Below, piece after piece: positions 47,324 to 59,300 of a stretch of 64,000 bases of DNA. A program made the position numbers and the translations under genes. How positions within the stretch are numbered: position 1 is the stretch's first letter; each line of letters opens with the position of its first letter. The notes under the pieces are model-generated. The model had not been told where the DNA came from, did no database searches, and saw nothing but the letters and a program-made list of their open reading frames with translations. The DNA comes from Mytilus californianus (Eukaryota; Mollusca; Bivalvia; Mytilida; Mytilidae): contig NW_026262701.1 in the NCBI RefSeq assembly GCF_021869535.1, positions 47,743,278 to 47,807,277 on the forward strand. The letters are read 5' to 3'.

Positions 47324-50300
47324 GTAAGTTTCATCTGAGATACATATTTGTACTTTCGGGCGTATGCAATATTTTAAATATGATTTGTATTTTAGCTGAA
47401 ACGTATCCGTAAAATTTTCATGACTTTAATTTCAATATTTTGTCATGGAACGATTTCCATACGCAGAGAAACAGAAAGAGAATTATTTTCCAAGGATAAA
47501 TGATAATCACGATATGAGTAACTAGCCAAATTCACCATGTTCACTCAAAAGGTAATATAAAATCCTTACCCCGTTTTTGAGAATGGCATTTTTTTAAGTG
47601 AACCAGCTGTGTTAAGGTAGACAATTCTTTAAATTGATAATGATTTCCATTGATTAACTTTACTTACTAAATATGGATATCTTGTCAATGGTCAGTTATT
47701 TTGACTTTAATGTTGACATTAATTTACATAATGGTCAAGTTTCTACTTTCTTCAATGACAAAAGGATATCAGGCTTCTAATTTTAGTACGCAAAATGTGC
47801 ATTTCGTATTAATCAGATCCATCAGTGGAACTTCAATTAAAACAGTTCATGACAGTCAGTCAGTTTCGACTGAATTTATCACTTCATGAACAGTAAATTT
47901 ATAGAAAATTACCACATTTATGATTATATGTAAGTACATTAGTGTACACTACTGAGTTGGTTATACCCTTGTAGACGTTTTGTCTTTGAGTAAGTAAATA
48001 GATTTATGAAATAGTATGTACTTTTAATTTTTCGTTTTCGAATACAATCATGTTCTTATTGAACATATTGAAATTCTAGTTTCTAAGGGTAACTTCACAT
48101 AATTTATGTAACTATTATGCCAAATGTTAAATAACATTATCCTGCATGTTGAAGAGGCACTAGCTGTCAAATTCATGTTCACCGATTTGACTCAAATTCT
48201 CATATTAGATTTATAATAATGTGAAACATTTATCCAAATTATAAAAAGTCTAAAATAATAATTTACAGGACATGGGCTCAATAATATGTAGCTTTGTTTC
48301 GTGTGTATTTTAGTCTAGACGCCATCTAATTATCTATCGAGATGACCCCAAAAACAACCCACGGTCACATAACACGATATAAACATAAACATAAATAGAA
48401 ATAGAAATATGGACCTCGTGCAAATAGATTTTTCTATGTCTGTTTGATTTCAATTTGAAGGTTAAAAAAATAAGTTAATTTTCATTTTTACCAGTAAAAG
48501 AATGATTTTTTCTGGATCGAACCAGTCAATCAAATGATTTACCTTTGTTTCATTTTCAATGTTGACATTCATTTCTTTTAATAGCCTAACACGCATTAAT
48601 CACGCATAATCCATCTCTAGCTAAGGGGTTAAATTGAAGTTCACATGAATACGAATTCAATGAGGTCGAATTATTCACTTGCAAGTGAATAATTCATCAT
48701 CGATGTTTCTTAGCTTATTTTGACAAAATTGAACCATACTAGCTCATACTAGCTGCTAATAGCGAATTATTATTTCACTATTTCACTTTCATTAACGATT
48801 GAACAAAAGAAAATTGTACTTCAATTTTTTTTATGTATCTCGTAGTAAGTGCCCCTTTAAGTACATGTAGAGGAAACACCAATCCTAACCAGTAGGTAGT
48901 CTTAATGCAAATTGAATGAAGCATAACATTTTTTTAACAGAAAAAACACTATTTAAATCGAAGGTATTACTTGTTATCTTTCAAAAGTATGTGAACTATT
49001 TAAAGTTTAAGTATACATACATTGGTTTTCCACAACTGTGTAAAATTTTATGTTCGTATAGTGGAAATTAAGAAGTTTACAAATATTATGTAAACAGTTG
49101 TTTTCTAAATGGAAGCTCTTACTGAGGATCTGAAATGTCATTTATGAAACACTTAAGAACCTCATATACAGATCTAAAACTGCCAATGTTGTGATACACC
49201 AGGAGGTAACAATTACAAGCCATTAAAGGAACATCATCGTCCAAATAGAAAAGTTAACTATAAGGAACAAAACATCGTCTTTTTTTTTTGTCATATTGAA
49301 GCATAGAGCTTCACGTTTGAAATCAATATATCCAATTAAAAAAAGAAATTTATAGCTGTTCATATTTTAGACACCACTAAATTTTGACTTACCGTGAGAA
49401 GCACGCCGATGCCGCAAGTGATACAGGATCTGCTTACCCTTCCAGACAGGGATGGGCACGATTACTGATAAATGTAATCGATTAATAATCGATTACTTGA
49501 AGGATGTTTATGTAATCGATTAACAATCGATTGATAACCGATTACTCATATTTTTGTATGTAATCGATTACTTTATCAAAAGTAATTACATTACTTTTCG
49601 AATACTCTCAATTACATGCTACAAAATTATAACAAAACAATAAGTATGTTACACACTATCATGTTGTTCAATGTGGATAGTGGAAATTAAGAAGTTTACA
49701 AATATTATGTAAACAGTTGTTTTCTAAATGGAAGCTCTTACTGAGGATCTGAAATATTCAAAAGTTCTTGAAATTTTTGTTTTCAACATGAGTGAGTGGT
49801 GACAAGGATTTGTATAGTCTAACTATACAAATCCTTGGTGGTGATAAAATTAATGCAATTGCATTGCACCAATCACTTCTTTATAGTTTAGAATAGTTTC
49901 TCCATATTTTGAAAATTTTTACTGTCATACTGACTTAAGTTAGGTTTGTTGTTTTTACTCATTATTAACCAGGTGTATTTATTTGAAAATAGTTCATTAT
50001 AATGTTGGAATTTTCATCTGAAAAAAATATATAAAAAGTAGAAGAATTAATTAGTACAGATAATTTTAAAGATGGAAATTCATGATTTTTAAAAATTGCA
50101 TGCATGAACTAATCCTTTATTTAGATAACCTCCCTAATTGCAAGTCATACAAATGCCAATGGAGTAAAATTTATAACCTTGTGAAATTAAAGTAAATCAC
50201 TCACTTAATTCGACATAATTGAAATCAAAACAAAGTATGTATTTTATTGATTAGAAGTCTTTGATCGTCTAGATATGTAATTAGTAAAGGCAAGAATTTT

Positions 50301-53300
50301 GTTGAGAATTTTTTATTCTCTTTTCAAAATTATAAACAATATATATTTTTAGTGTCAAAATGGGTTACATATATCTATATCTGAACACGAATTTCAATGC
50401 ATAGCCATTGGTTCATTGTTAAAAGGATTTTGTTTACTTTCTTAATTTTTATATCATAACATAATTACTTATCAACTGTTTATCTATTCTAAGCTAAAAT
50501 TCCAACTCTTATTCAAAATTATGCTTTAAGGAACTTTGTACATAACTTAATTAAGATTCATTTCATATTCTAAATCTATTTTCTTATTTTAACATAAAAG
50601 GTCTTAATTAATTGACAAGCAAGTAAAGTCAAAAGCTGGATATAAAGAAGAAGAACTAATAAAAAAAACTCCACGTTCCGCTATATATATGACATCCTCT
50701 CATTAATAAGTTCAAAGCTTGATGACTATCTGGATTGAATATATGCCATTGCACTTAAAATCAAGGATGCCATGACAATGTTTGGCCTGTTTCATTTATC
50801 TTTATATCTAAAAATTGAATGTAAAATTAGTTGAAAATATGACAAAAAAATTCAATTTCCAATCGCGAACTTATCCATTCTAATGTAACAACATTTCAGC
50901 AGCACCCGAATAGGGAGAATATTATTCCCAGTTAATGTTATATTCGAGGGCATGCTTCTTCTTTGATAATTGGGTTTCAGCTATCCATTTTTAACTGTAA
51001 TATCCTTTCATGGAACAGCTAACAGACGCCATCATTATTTGGTTGACCGTTATATTATATTTGTATCACAGATGATCCCACACACGACCCTCTTTTCCAG
51101 ATTTCCTTGTATATGGCTTTACTGAATGAGACTAATTACCGGATATTTTCCAGCCATGAGACTAACCATCGGATATTGTCATGCCACGATCAACACGAAA
51201 GGACTACTTCCAAAGCAAGACATGTTTTTTGTGGGGTTCTTGTCGCTCAACCTCTTTTTTCTGTGAAGTCTTTTGCAGACTATAGTTAATAAGATATGTT
51301 CGTCTTTTTTTTCTTTAGGCCATGGTGAAATCAGGTTTTTATTCAATTACGTTTTTTTATTTGTCCTTTTTTTACACCAAATATTATGATGTTAAACTTC
51401 TGCAATTACTGTGCTTTTATATTCATCACTCCATTTTTTAAAAATACTCCTTTTCAGGGAAATATATATTCTGCTGTTATTATTAGAATTCGACAGGGAA
51501 ATGTGCTACAGAGAGTTTTTTTTTATAAACTGTACCAAAAAAGTACATAAAGATCATGGTTTACATAAAGATAATGCTAGATAAAAGAAAAATAATTTTG
51601 AGAAATGTTTTTTTGTCTTATTTTTCTCCGATCAAAACATGTGGTAGTTAATAATCTCTATAAATTCGTTTGAATATATTCCAGACTGACTTTTTGCTAT
51701 ATACATAGACACGTGTCTATACATTGACTTGCTTGATGATGACTTTCGTGTGCCAATTTGTAATAAGATATCAAATGTAAATCATAAAAAATATATGTTT
51801 CAATAATTTTCTAAAAAAAAATGTCTACTGAATAAATGAAGTTATTTTGGGTGTTCAAGTGAGACGACATCCTAACGACGCAATGCGCGTTTGTCAACTT
51901 TTAATTGAGGCTTATAAAAACATGAGGTGTTTTGTTGTTTTAGATTCAAGCTGTCCAATTTGTGAAACAGATAATCAGCCTCATATAGTCTTGGTTTTGT
52001 CTAATGATCAATGTATGTAGACTGCCGATACAAATAAATCAATTTTGAGACTGTAACGTTTACTTCATCTAACAACAGTGAGCAATATCTTATGAACATA
52101 TGATCATCAACATTGTAAGAACTTTTGTCAGTTATTTTTATCTCTTTTAATAATATACATTAACTGCATTTCTTTTTTTCAAAAGATGTGTTTCAAATTC
52201 TAACCAGTATCATTGCAAATGTTAACTAACCAGTATCATTGCAAATGTTAACTGCGTATTGCAATATCAAAGAAATAAATATGTTCACTCCATCACCAAA
52301 GCCTCGAGTATAAACTTATACATGTTTTTTTAAACTAAATAACATATACAACCATGCTTACGTGAAAACAAATAAACTTTTCTGGTAAAGGTCTGCTTCA
52401 AGTTAAAGTGTTCTTTACGTTAACATGAATATCTCGATACGTTTATTTGGAATATCTTGATATGTGCATTTGGAATATCTTGATGCTATTCGAACTCACC
52501 TTTTATTTATGTCGTAGTCGTTCAGTATACAACCTTTGCTTCTAAGAAATATAAATCGATTATTCGTCTTAGTTTGACTTAACTTCCGTTTAGCGCCAGT
52601 TTGCTTAGATTTTTGTTCAGGCACCTCTATTCAGACACTAAGTTTTCTATTTTATTCGAGCTTGTGCTTGTGTTTTGTTATCTTCATACCAGTAATATAG
52701 AATTAAGTGTACTTTTTGTATTTAAAGTTCTGTTATGTCGCGATGGTTATATTACTGACCTAGAATTTTCTAGTTTTACTCCGTTAATGAACTAAACCCA
52801 CGAATCTCACCAGTCGTTGTCTTCAGTATCATTTAAATGTCATTTTTTTTTATTTTTTGATACTGTGGAGCAGGATGTGCTTACCCTTCCGCTCAGTCTT
52901 TAAGTTTCTCTTTGTGTTTTGTGTGCTGTTGTTTGTCTGTATTTCTGTTTATTTTTGGCCATGGCGTTGTCAGTTTCTTTTCGAATTGTGAGTTTCAATG
53001 TCCCTGTGGTATCTTTAGTCTCTCTTTGATAGTAGATATTCGATAGCCTCTGTTTAACTTAATCCCAAAAATTCTAGACTGCGGGTGATTAAATTCTGGA
53101 CATATTAAAAAAAGTCTTATCTAGAACAGAAAATATTTCAGATCAATTTTGACAAGCTGGAATGTCTATGTAGTGGGTGAAACGCATTCTGGCTTCTGTC
53201 AGAGAAAAGAGTGTAAATTTAGTTTCACACATAACATATAAGATCCATCGTGTGTTCCATTTCAAATATAAATAATATGTGGTATGAGTGCCAATGAGAC

Positions 53301-56300
53301 AACTATCCATCTAAGTCACAATGTGTAAAAAGTAAACAATTATAGGTCACAGTACGGCCTTCAACACAGAGCCTTGGCTCACACCGAACAGCAAGCTATA
53401 AAGGGCCCCAAAAAGACTAGTGTGAAACAATTCAAACAGGAAAACCAACGGTCTAATCTATATAAAAAACGAGAAACGAGAAACACTTATGAACCACACC
53501 AACAAACGAAAAACCACTGAACAACAGGCTCCGGACTTAGGACAGGTGCATAAAAATGCAGCGGGTTTAAACGTTTTAGCAGGCGCCAACCTTCACCATA
53601 ACCTGAACCAGTGGTATAACATTAAAACACGAAAAGACACACAATAAAATATCAATTGAAATGTCTTTACTCGATCAAAAATACAATACACAAAAACAAG
53701 TAAATATACACTGAACGAATAAATTTGATGTATGACACAATATAAATAAAATAGATGTTTCAATGTCAAAAAGACAACTTTAACCTAGGACAAAATGGCG
53801 TTAAATAAAGTAAGCATTTTATACATTTAAATCAGTGAACATTTTATTTAGTGCCGGTGATGAGCAATATCCGTTGTAAAAACTCATCAAAGATAGCTGG
53901 CTTAAAATTTGGTACTCAAGAAGCGCGTTTCGTACATAAGACTCATCAGTGGCCCAGAATCAAAACAGTTGGAGTTTCAAATCAAATACAAAGTGTAAGC
54001 TAATATGCAATGATAATAGACTTTTTTCCTTTTGATCTGCTTCTAAAAAACAAGTCCTTGACACAGAAATACGTACAGTATTCTGGTTGGAACGATATTG
54101 GATGGCATAACCCCAACGTGATAACTCCAAATCTGGACAGGTTAGCGAAGCAAGGTGTAATATTGGAAAACTCATATGTTCAACCTCTATGTTCTCCGTA
54201 AGTAAAAATTAAACGTTAGGTTAAATATTGTATGAAGTTACACGTAATCATGTAATGACACAATGTATTTGGCATGTTCAGTTTGTAATTGTAATGTTTA
54301 TATAAAAACATGTTGTTACAGTTTCTTTAATTTTACCTCGTCATATCGCTACAAAATTGTGACACAAATGGTAAACATAATTATTGAGTCCGATGTATCT
54401 TTTAAAAATATCAGAAATGTGTAGCAAGGATAACAAACAGTTGTGTGAAAATCACACTTGGATTGCGTTTTCTTACACTCAAAAGATTCTATGAAGTGAC
54501 TTTTCATATATTGCAAATTTTGTCTTCAACGATGGAAAATCATGAAGTGATCGGTACAAAATATTTATTTTATTCTATCACTCTTTGTATATATACATTT
54601 GATAAAAAACTATAAACTAGGGGAGAATAAAGTTATTTATTATCGACACTTAAGGACACGTAGGTGAGAGAAAAATAAGTAGTTATTCTTAGTGTCTCAG
54701 TGCAAAAATATGAAAACAAATATATAGACGATGGATGCACTTACGTTATCGTGAAGTTCGGAGACTCGCCTTTGGTAAATGCATGGCTTACAATATTCTT
54801 AGTATGAAACGTTTATGAATAATAATATGTTTATTGTGATACCAGTGGCCAATTTTTCAGGTCACGTGCTGCTATTCTTACAGGAAAATATCCTTTCAAA
54901 ACTGGATTACAGGTAATCATATATATATGTTATTCATAGATACTGAGAAAAGAAGATCAACCATTTACATAAAATTTGAAAAAAACGAAACTTACTTTAA
55001 TGTTCAAATCTCATAAATCGATTTAGAAAATACAAATTTAGGGGAGAAAACAAACACTTAAAAATCACATGAACTCCAAACGGTGAGAAAATGAGTGCGT
55101 CGACATGATAATGTTCTTCTGTTATGAATTCATCGCCCGCCATGCGAATCCACACTCGGTTAAAATATCACAATAGGGAAAAAACACAATTTAGACACAG
55201 ACATATCATATCGATCAACCAGTTAGTGATGAGACATATCATATCGGTAAACCAGTTAGTGTAGACACAGGTATATCATATTGGTCAACCAGTTAGTGAT
55301 GATAGACATATCATATCGGTCAACCAGTTAGTGATGACAGACATATCATATCGGTCAACCAGTTAGTGATGACGACTGTGAAACTTGTTTAGTATGATTG
55401 ATTTCAGGCTTTCGTCCACATGACTTTATTGGAGCAGTTTTTTTTGTAAGGAGCACACCCCTGATAAAATGAAGTCTATATAATGTGAACATGTTACTTA
55501 TTAGTGCAGATATGCAAACTCCGTACGATTGGACAGACGGTATGTTACTGCTAAGAAATGGGAAGTTTACAATTGGAAAGTTTAATTTATCTCGCTTGGT
55601 TTGGTAAGAAATTACATGTTTGCCTGTACATATGAAATATTAGGGATACCAGGGCATCCTCTCTCGCTTTCTCTTACTTCTGTCAATTATCTTCAAATTC
55701 TGGTTTGTAATTAAAGCCTCAGAAACTTTATCCAAGTCATAACCAAAACTTCCCTATATAAGTTTAGTCTCCGTTCATAGGCGGTGGATGATAGTTTGAT
55801 TTGGGTTGAGATGGGGTTGTTTCAAGATCAATAAAAAAAAATCTGTTAAGTATCACCGACTTTTTAATTGAATTAAAATATCTGACAGAAAAATGGTATG
55901 AAATTCCAGTTTTCCATCTACTTATATGCTAAAAAAAATCTTGTAATATCAATAAAATGTCCACTTCACAAACATAATAATATAAATTGGAAATACGTCT
56001 TTCATTAATTAGTACAAACTATTTTTTCTAAAATAAATGAGATTTTTATTATTTTTAATGAAATTTTCGAACAATTTATTTGCAGAAATTATTGTTTTCT
56101 TTAATCATGTTGATTGAAGTATACTGCAATAAAACCTTGTCGAATCATGCACAAGCGGCGTAAGAGCCGTAACTCTAGAAACTAATATACATTTCAACTG
56201 ACTAATGCTTTGAATTATCGTTCATTTATTGCAAGTACTTTTCGGTAATAAGGGTATTTTGTCTTTTTGTCAATTGATTTTGTTTGTGCTTCGTGTCGAT

Positions 56301-59300
56301 ATGATGAGTCAAGCCATTGCATTTTTTTTATTTATAGATATCCAGTACTGCTACTCTTTCAATGTCATGCAAAATTCATATTTTTTGCTTCTTCTTTTTT
56401 TTTTTTGAAAATGGTCACTTAACCTGTTTCTTTTTGTACTTTTTTGTGAGTTTAAATTCATGCATACATATCAGTAGACATTTATGTTATTCCTTTGAGT
56501 TTTTTCTAAAGGTTTGTATATTCCAAATTGATTTTAACATTTGTAAACTAATATTGCCTAAGATAAATCCTTTTCTATCATTTTCTTTTTACTGTGCAAT
56601 AATTAACTTTAATAGTAATACTCAATATAAGAGATTTTGGAAGATAGCAAAGGGACATTCAAACTCATAACTTGATGACATCGCCACGACAAAAACGAAA
56701 AACGACCAAACGACAAACCTTAGTACAGAAAACACAAGATCGAAAATCAAACAATAAGCAACACCAACCCAAACAAAAACCGGAGGTGATCTCAAGTGCT
56801 CCGGAAGGGTAAGCATATCCTTCTCCACATGTGGCACCCGTCGTGTTGCGCATGTAAGTACAATTTGTGTAATAGGTCTAATTCGGTGATGTGCATACGA
56901 GGATAAGACCGCGGAATAGTGGTCACAACAATTTCAACATATCCGTCGCCATCCGCGAAACAGATATTCCGTAACGGTCAACCAACTCGTGATGACGTCC
57001 GTAAACTTTTCGAAAAAAAGAGAGGCGAAAGATACCAGAGAGACATCAAACTCATAAATAAACTGACAAAGCCATGGCTAAAAAAGAAAAAGACAAACAG
57101 ACAAACAACAGTACACGAAACACAACATAGAAAACTAAAGACTGAGCAACGCGAACCCTACCAAAAACTAGGGGTGATCTCAGGTGCTCAGGAAGGGTAA
57201 GCAGATCCTGCTCCACATGTGGCACCCGTAGTGCTGCTCATGTAAGTACAAACCCGGTGATAAGTCTAATTCGGTAGGTCAAATTCGGGGGAAAAGGGAC
57301 GGGATTGTAGTCACGACAATTGGAATATATCCGTCGTCATCTGTGAAACAGATATTCCATAATGGTCAACCAACTCATGATGGCGTCCGTAAAATTTACG
57401 AAGGGATAATTTCAACTTCATCACTTGGAACTCTTTGTTTAGTAGCTTCTTTGTGAGCAGCAACCCTCTATCAAGGAAATCATGATGGGAAAAACAAGCC
57501 CTGGAATATCATATCAACTGGGAAATATATACTCCATATGCAGGCGCTGCTAGAATGTTACTAGATATAAGAAGATGTGGTATGAGTGCCAATGAGACAA
57601 CTCTCCATCTAAGTCAAAATGTATAAAAGTAAATCATTATAGGTCAAAAGTACGGTCTTCAACACAGAGCCTTGCTCACACCGAACAGTGAGCTATAAAT
57701 GGCCCCAAAAATTACTGGTGTAAAACCATTCAAACGGGAAAACCAACGGTCTAATCTATATAAAAAACGAGAAACGAGAAACACTTATGAACCACATCAA
57801 CAAACGACAACTACTGAAAATCAGATTCCTGAATTAGGACAGGTGCAAACAAATGCAGCGGGTTTAAACGTTTTAATGGTACCAAACCTTCACCCTTTTT
57901 CTGAAACAATAGTGTAACATCACAACATAGAAAGACACACTATAAAATATCAACTGAAATAGCTTAACTCAATCAAAGGACATATTAACACCAGTGAACA
58001 TACACTGAACAATTAAATTTGACCTATGATACAATGCAAATACAAAATAAATAAACTAAGGGAAGAATAATAAAAGTTACATGTTATATCGGTATGAAAT
58101 GTTAAACAATTTAAGAAAAACAATATGCTCGAACAAAAATATCAGCCATTTGCAATAACTTTAAATACAGGTAAATGAAAATAAATTTGTTGTTAGGTAT
58201 ACGTGTACAGTTCCAATAGAGAAAGGAAATATTTTTACAAAATAATAATTTTGATGTTCATAGTACGAAGTGAAAAATTATAGTAATACCAAACACTTAT
58301 CAAAGCTTGTATATAGACCAGATATAACCCTGAATAACATTAAATAACAAAAAAGCATTTCAATTTATATCAACAGGTCAAATAAACAAGAAAGTACGAT
58401 TTGAGGGAACTCGCAGTTACTGACAGCTAGTTAAAAGCCAAAACAATTAATAATAAAAATTCATTCATCAGAGACTAAAATCAACTAAAACACATCCCAG
58501 GGATTTAGTATTTTAACGTCATGGACAGTCAAAGAAGACATGACTTGTGCAATGCCAAAAATAAATATGTATCGACAGACAGTAGGATAGTTAGGAGTTT
58601 AACCTCTTTATAGATCAAAATGAACGTGGGTGTGTCTTTAAACATCCTGTTTGAAAAGAATACAAATTTAGTTATGTTTTAATTTGCTGATGACAAAATC
58701 GATATTAGTGCCAATGTAAACTATATTCAAAAATCTAATTACAACATTGGTAAGATAACCTTTACTAATAAGTTTGTTTAAAGGTTCGATGAGTGTACAC
58801 GGATCACATAGTGATTTCCGCGCTTTAAGAACAATATTACCGTAAAATTTAGGATGTAAAATACCGTTTTTAATCAGTTTTTTACAGGTACAGCCAAATT
58901 TACTAATCAAATCTTTGTATCTGTGAAAGAACATAGAAGTGGAAAGTTTACAGTTGAGAAGCTGAAATCATCTCTTTTGTCGTAAAATTTTGTTTTCAAC
59001 CCACCCTAATTGTCAATTTCTAGAATGTAAGTCAAGATATGAGGCAGACTAAACTGTATCTGTTGTATCCTTATCTCAAGTTCGATATGATAGGTTCCGT
59101 TCAACATAGTCACCAAATTTTGAATTATTCAGTGAGAGGACATCATCTTTATAGTAGAAAATGAAGTTAAAGGATACTGCTAACTCCTTTTCTTTCTTCC
59201 TAAGAAGTTCCTGTCTGATGTCAGCCTAATATGAATAAAGGAACAAGTCGGCAAAAAGAGGAACACAGTTGGTTGCCATTTGAATGCCGATTGTTTGTTA

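Larger units (their letters stand above)
47324..51943 (+). other. Intron 1 of copy 2
   Basis: 4.6 kb, aligned from 48023 with the left end of the window. It holds a repeat A copy (47745-47995), a MITE-like insertion (48153-48856), a hAT-like end (49448) and a decayed RT-2 relic (50665-51345). Confidence 0.7.

Noticed and set aside
54010-54201. An alternative start of copy 2 at ATG 54010, reading into exon B'
   Set aside because: The frame is open, but the leader is intron and repeat A derived in both copies and it would omit the beta strand and metal ligands of exon A.
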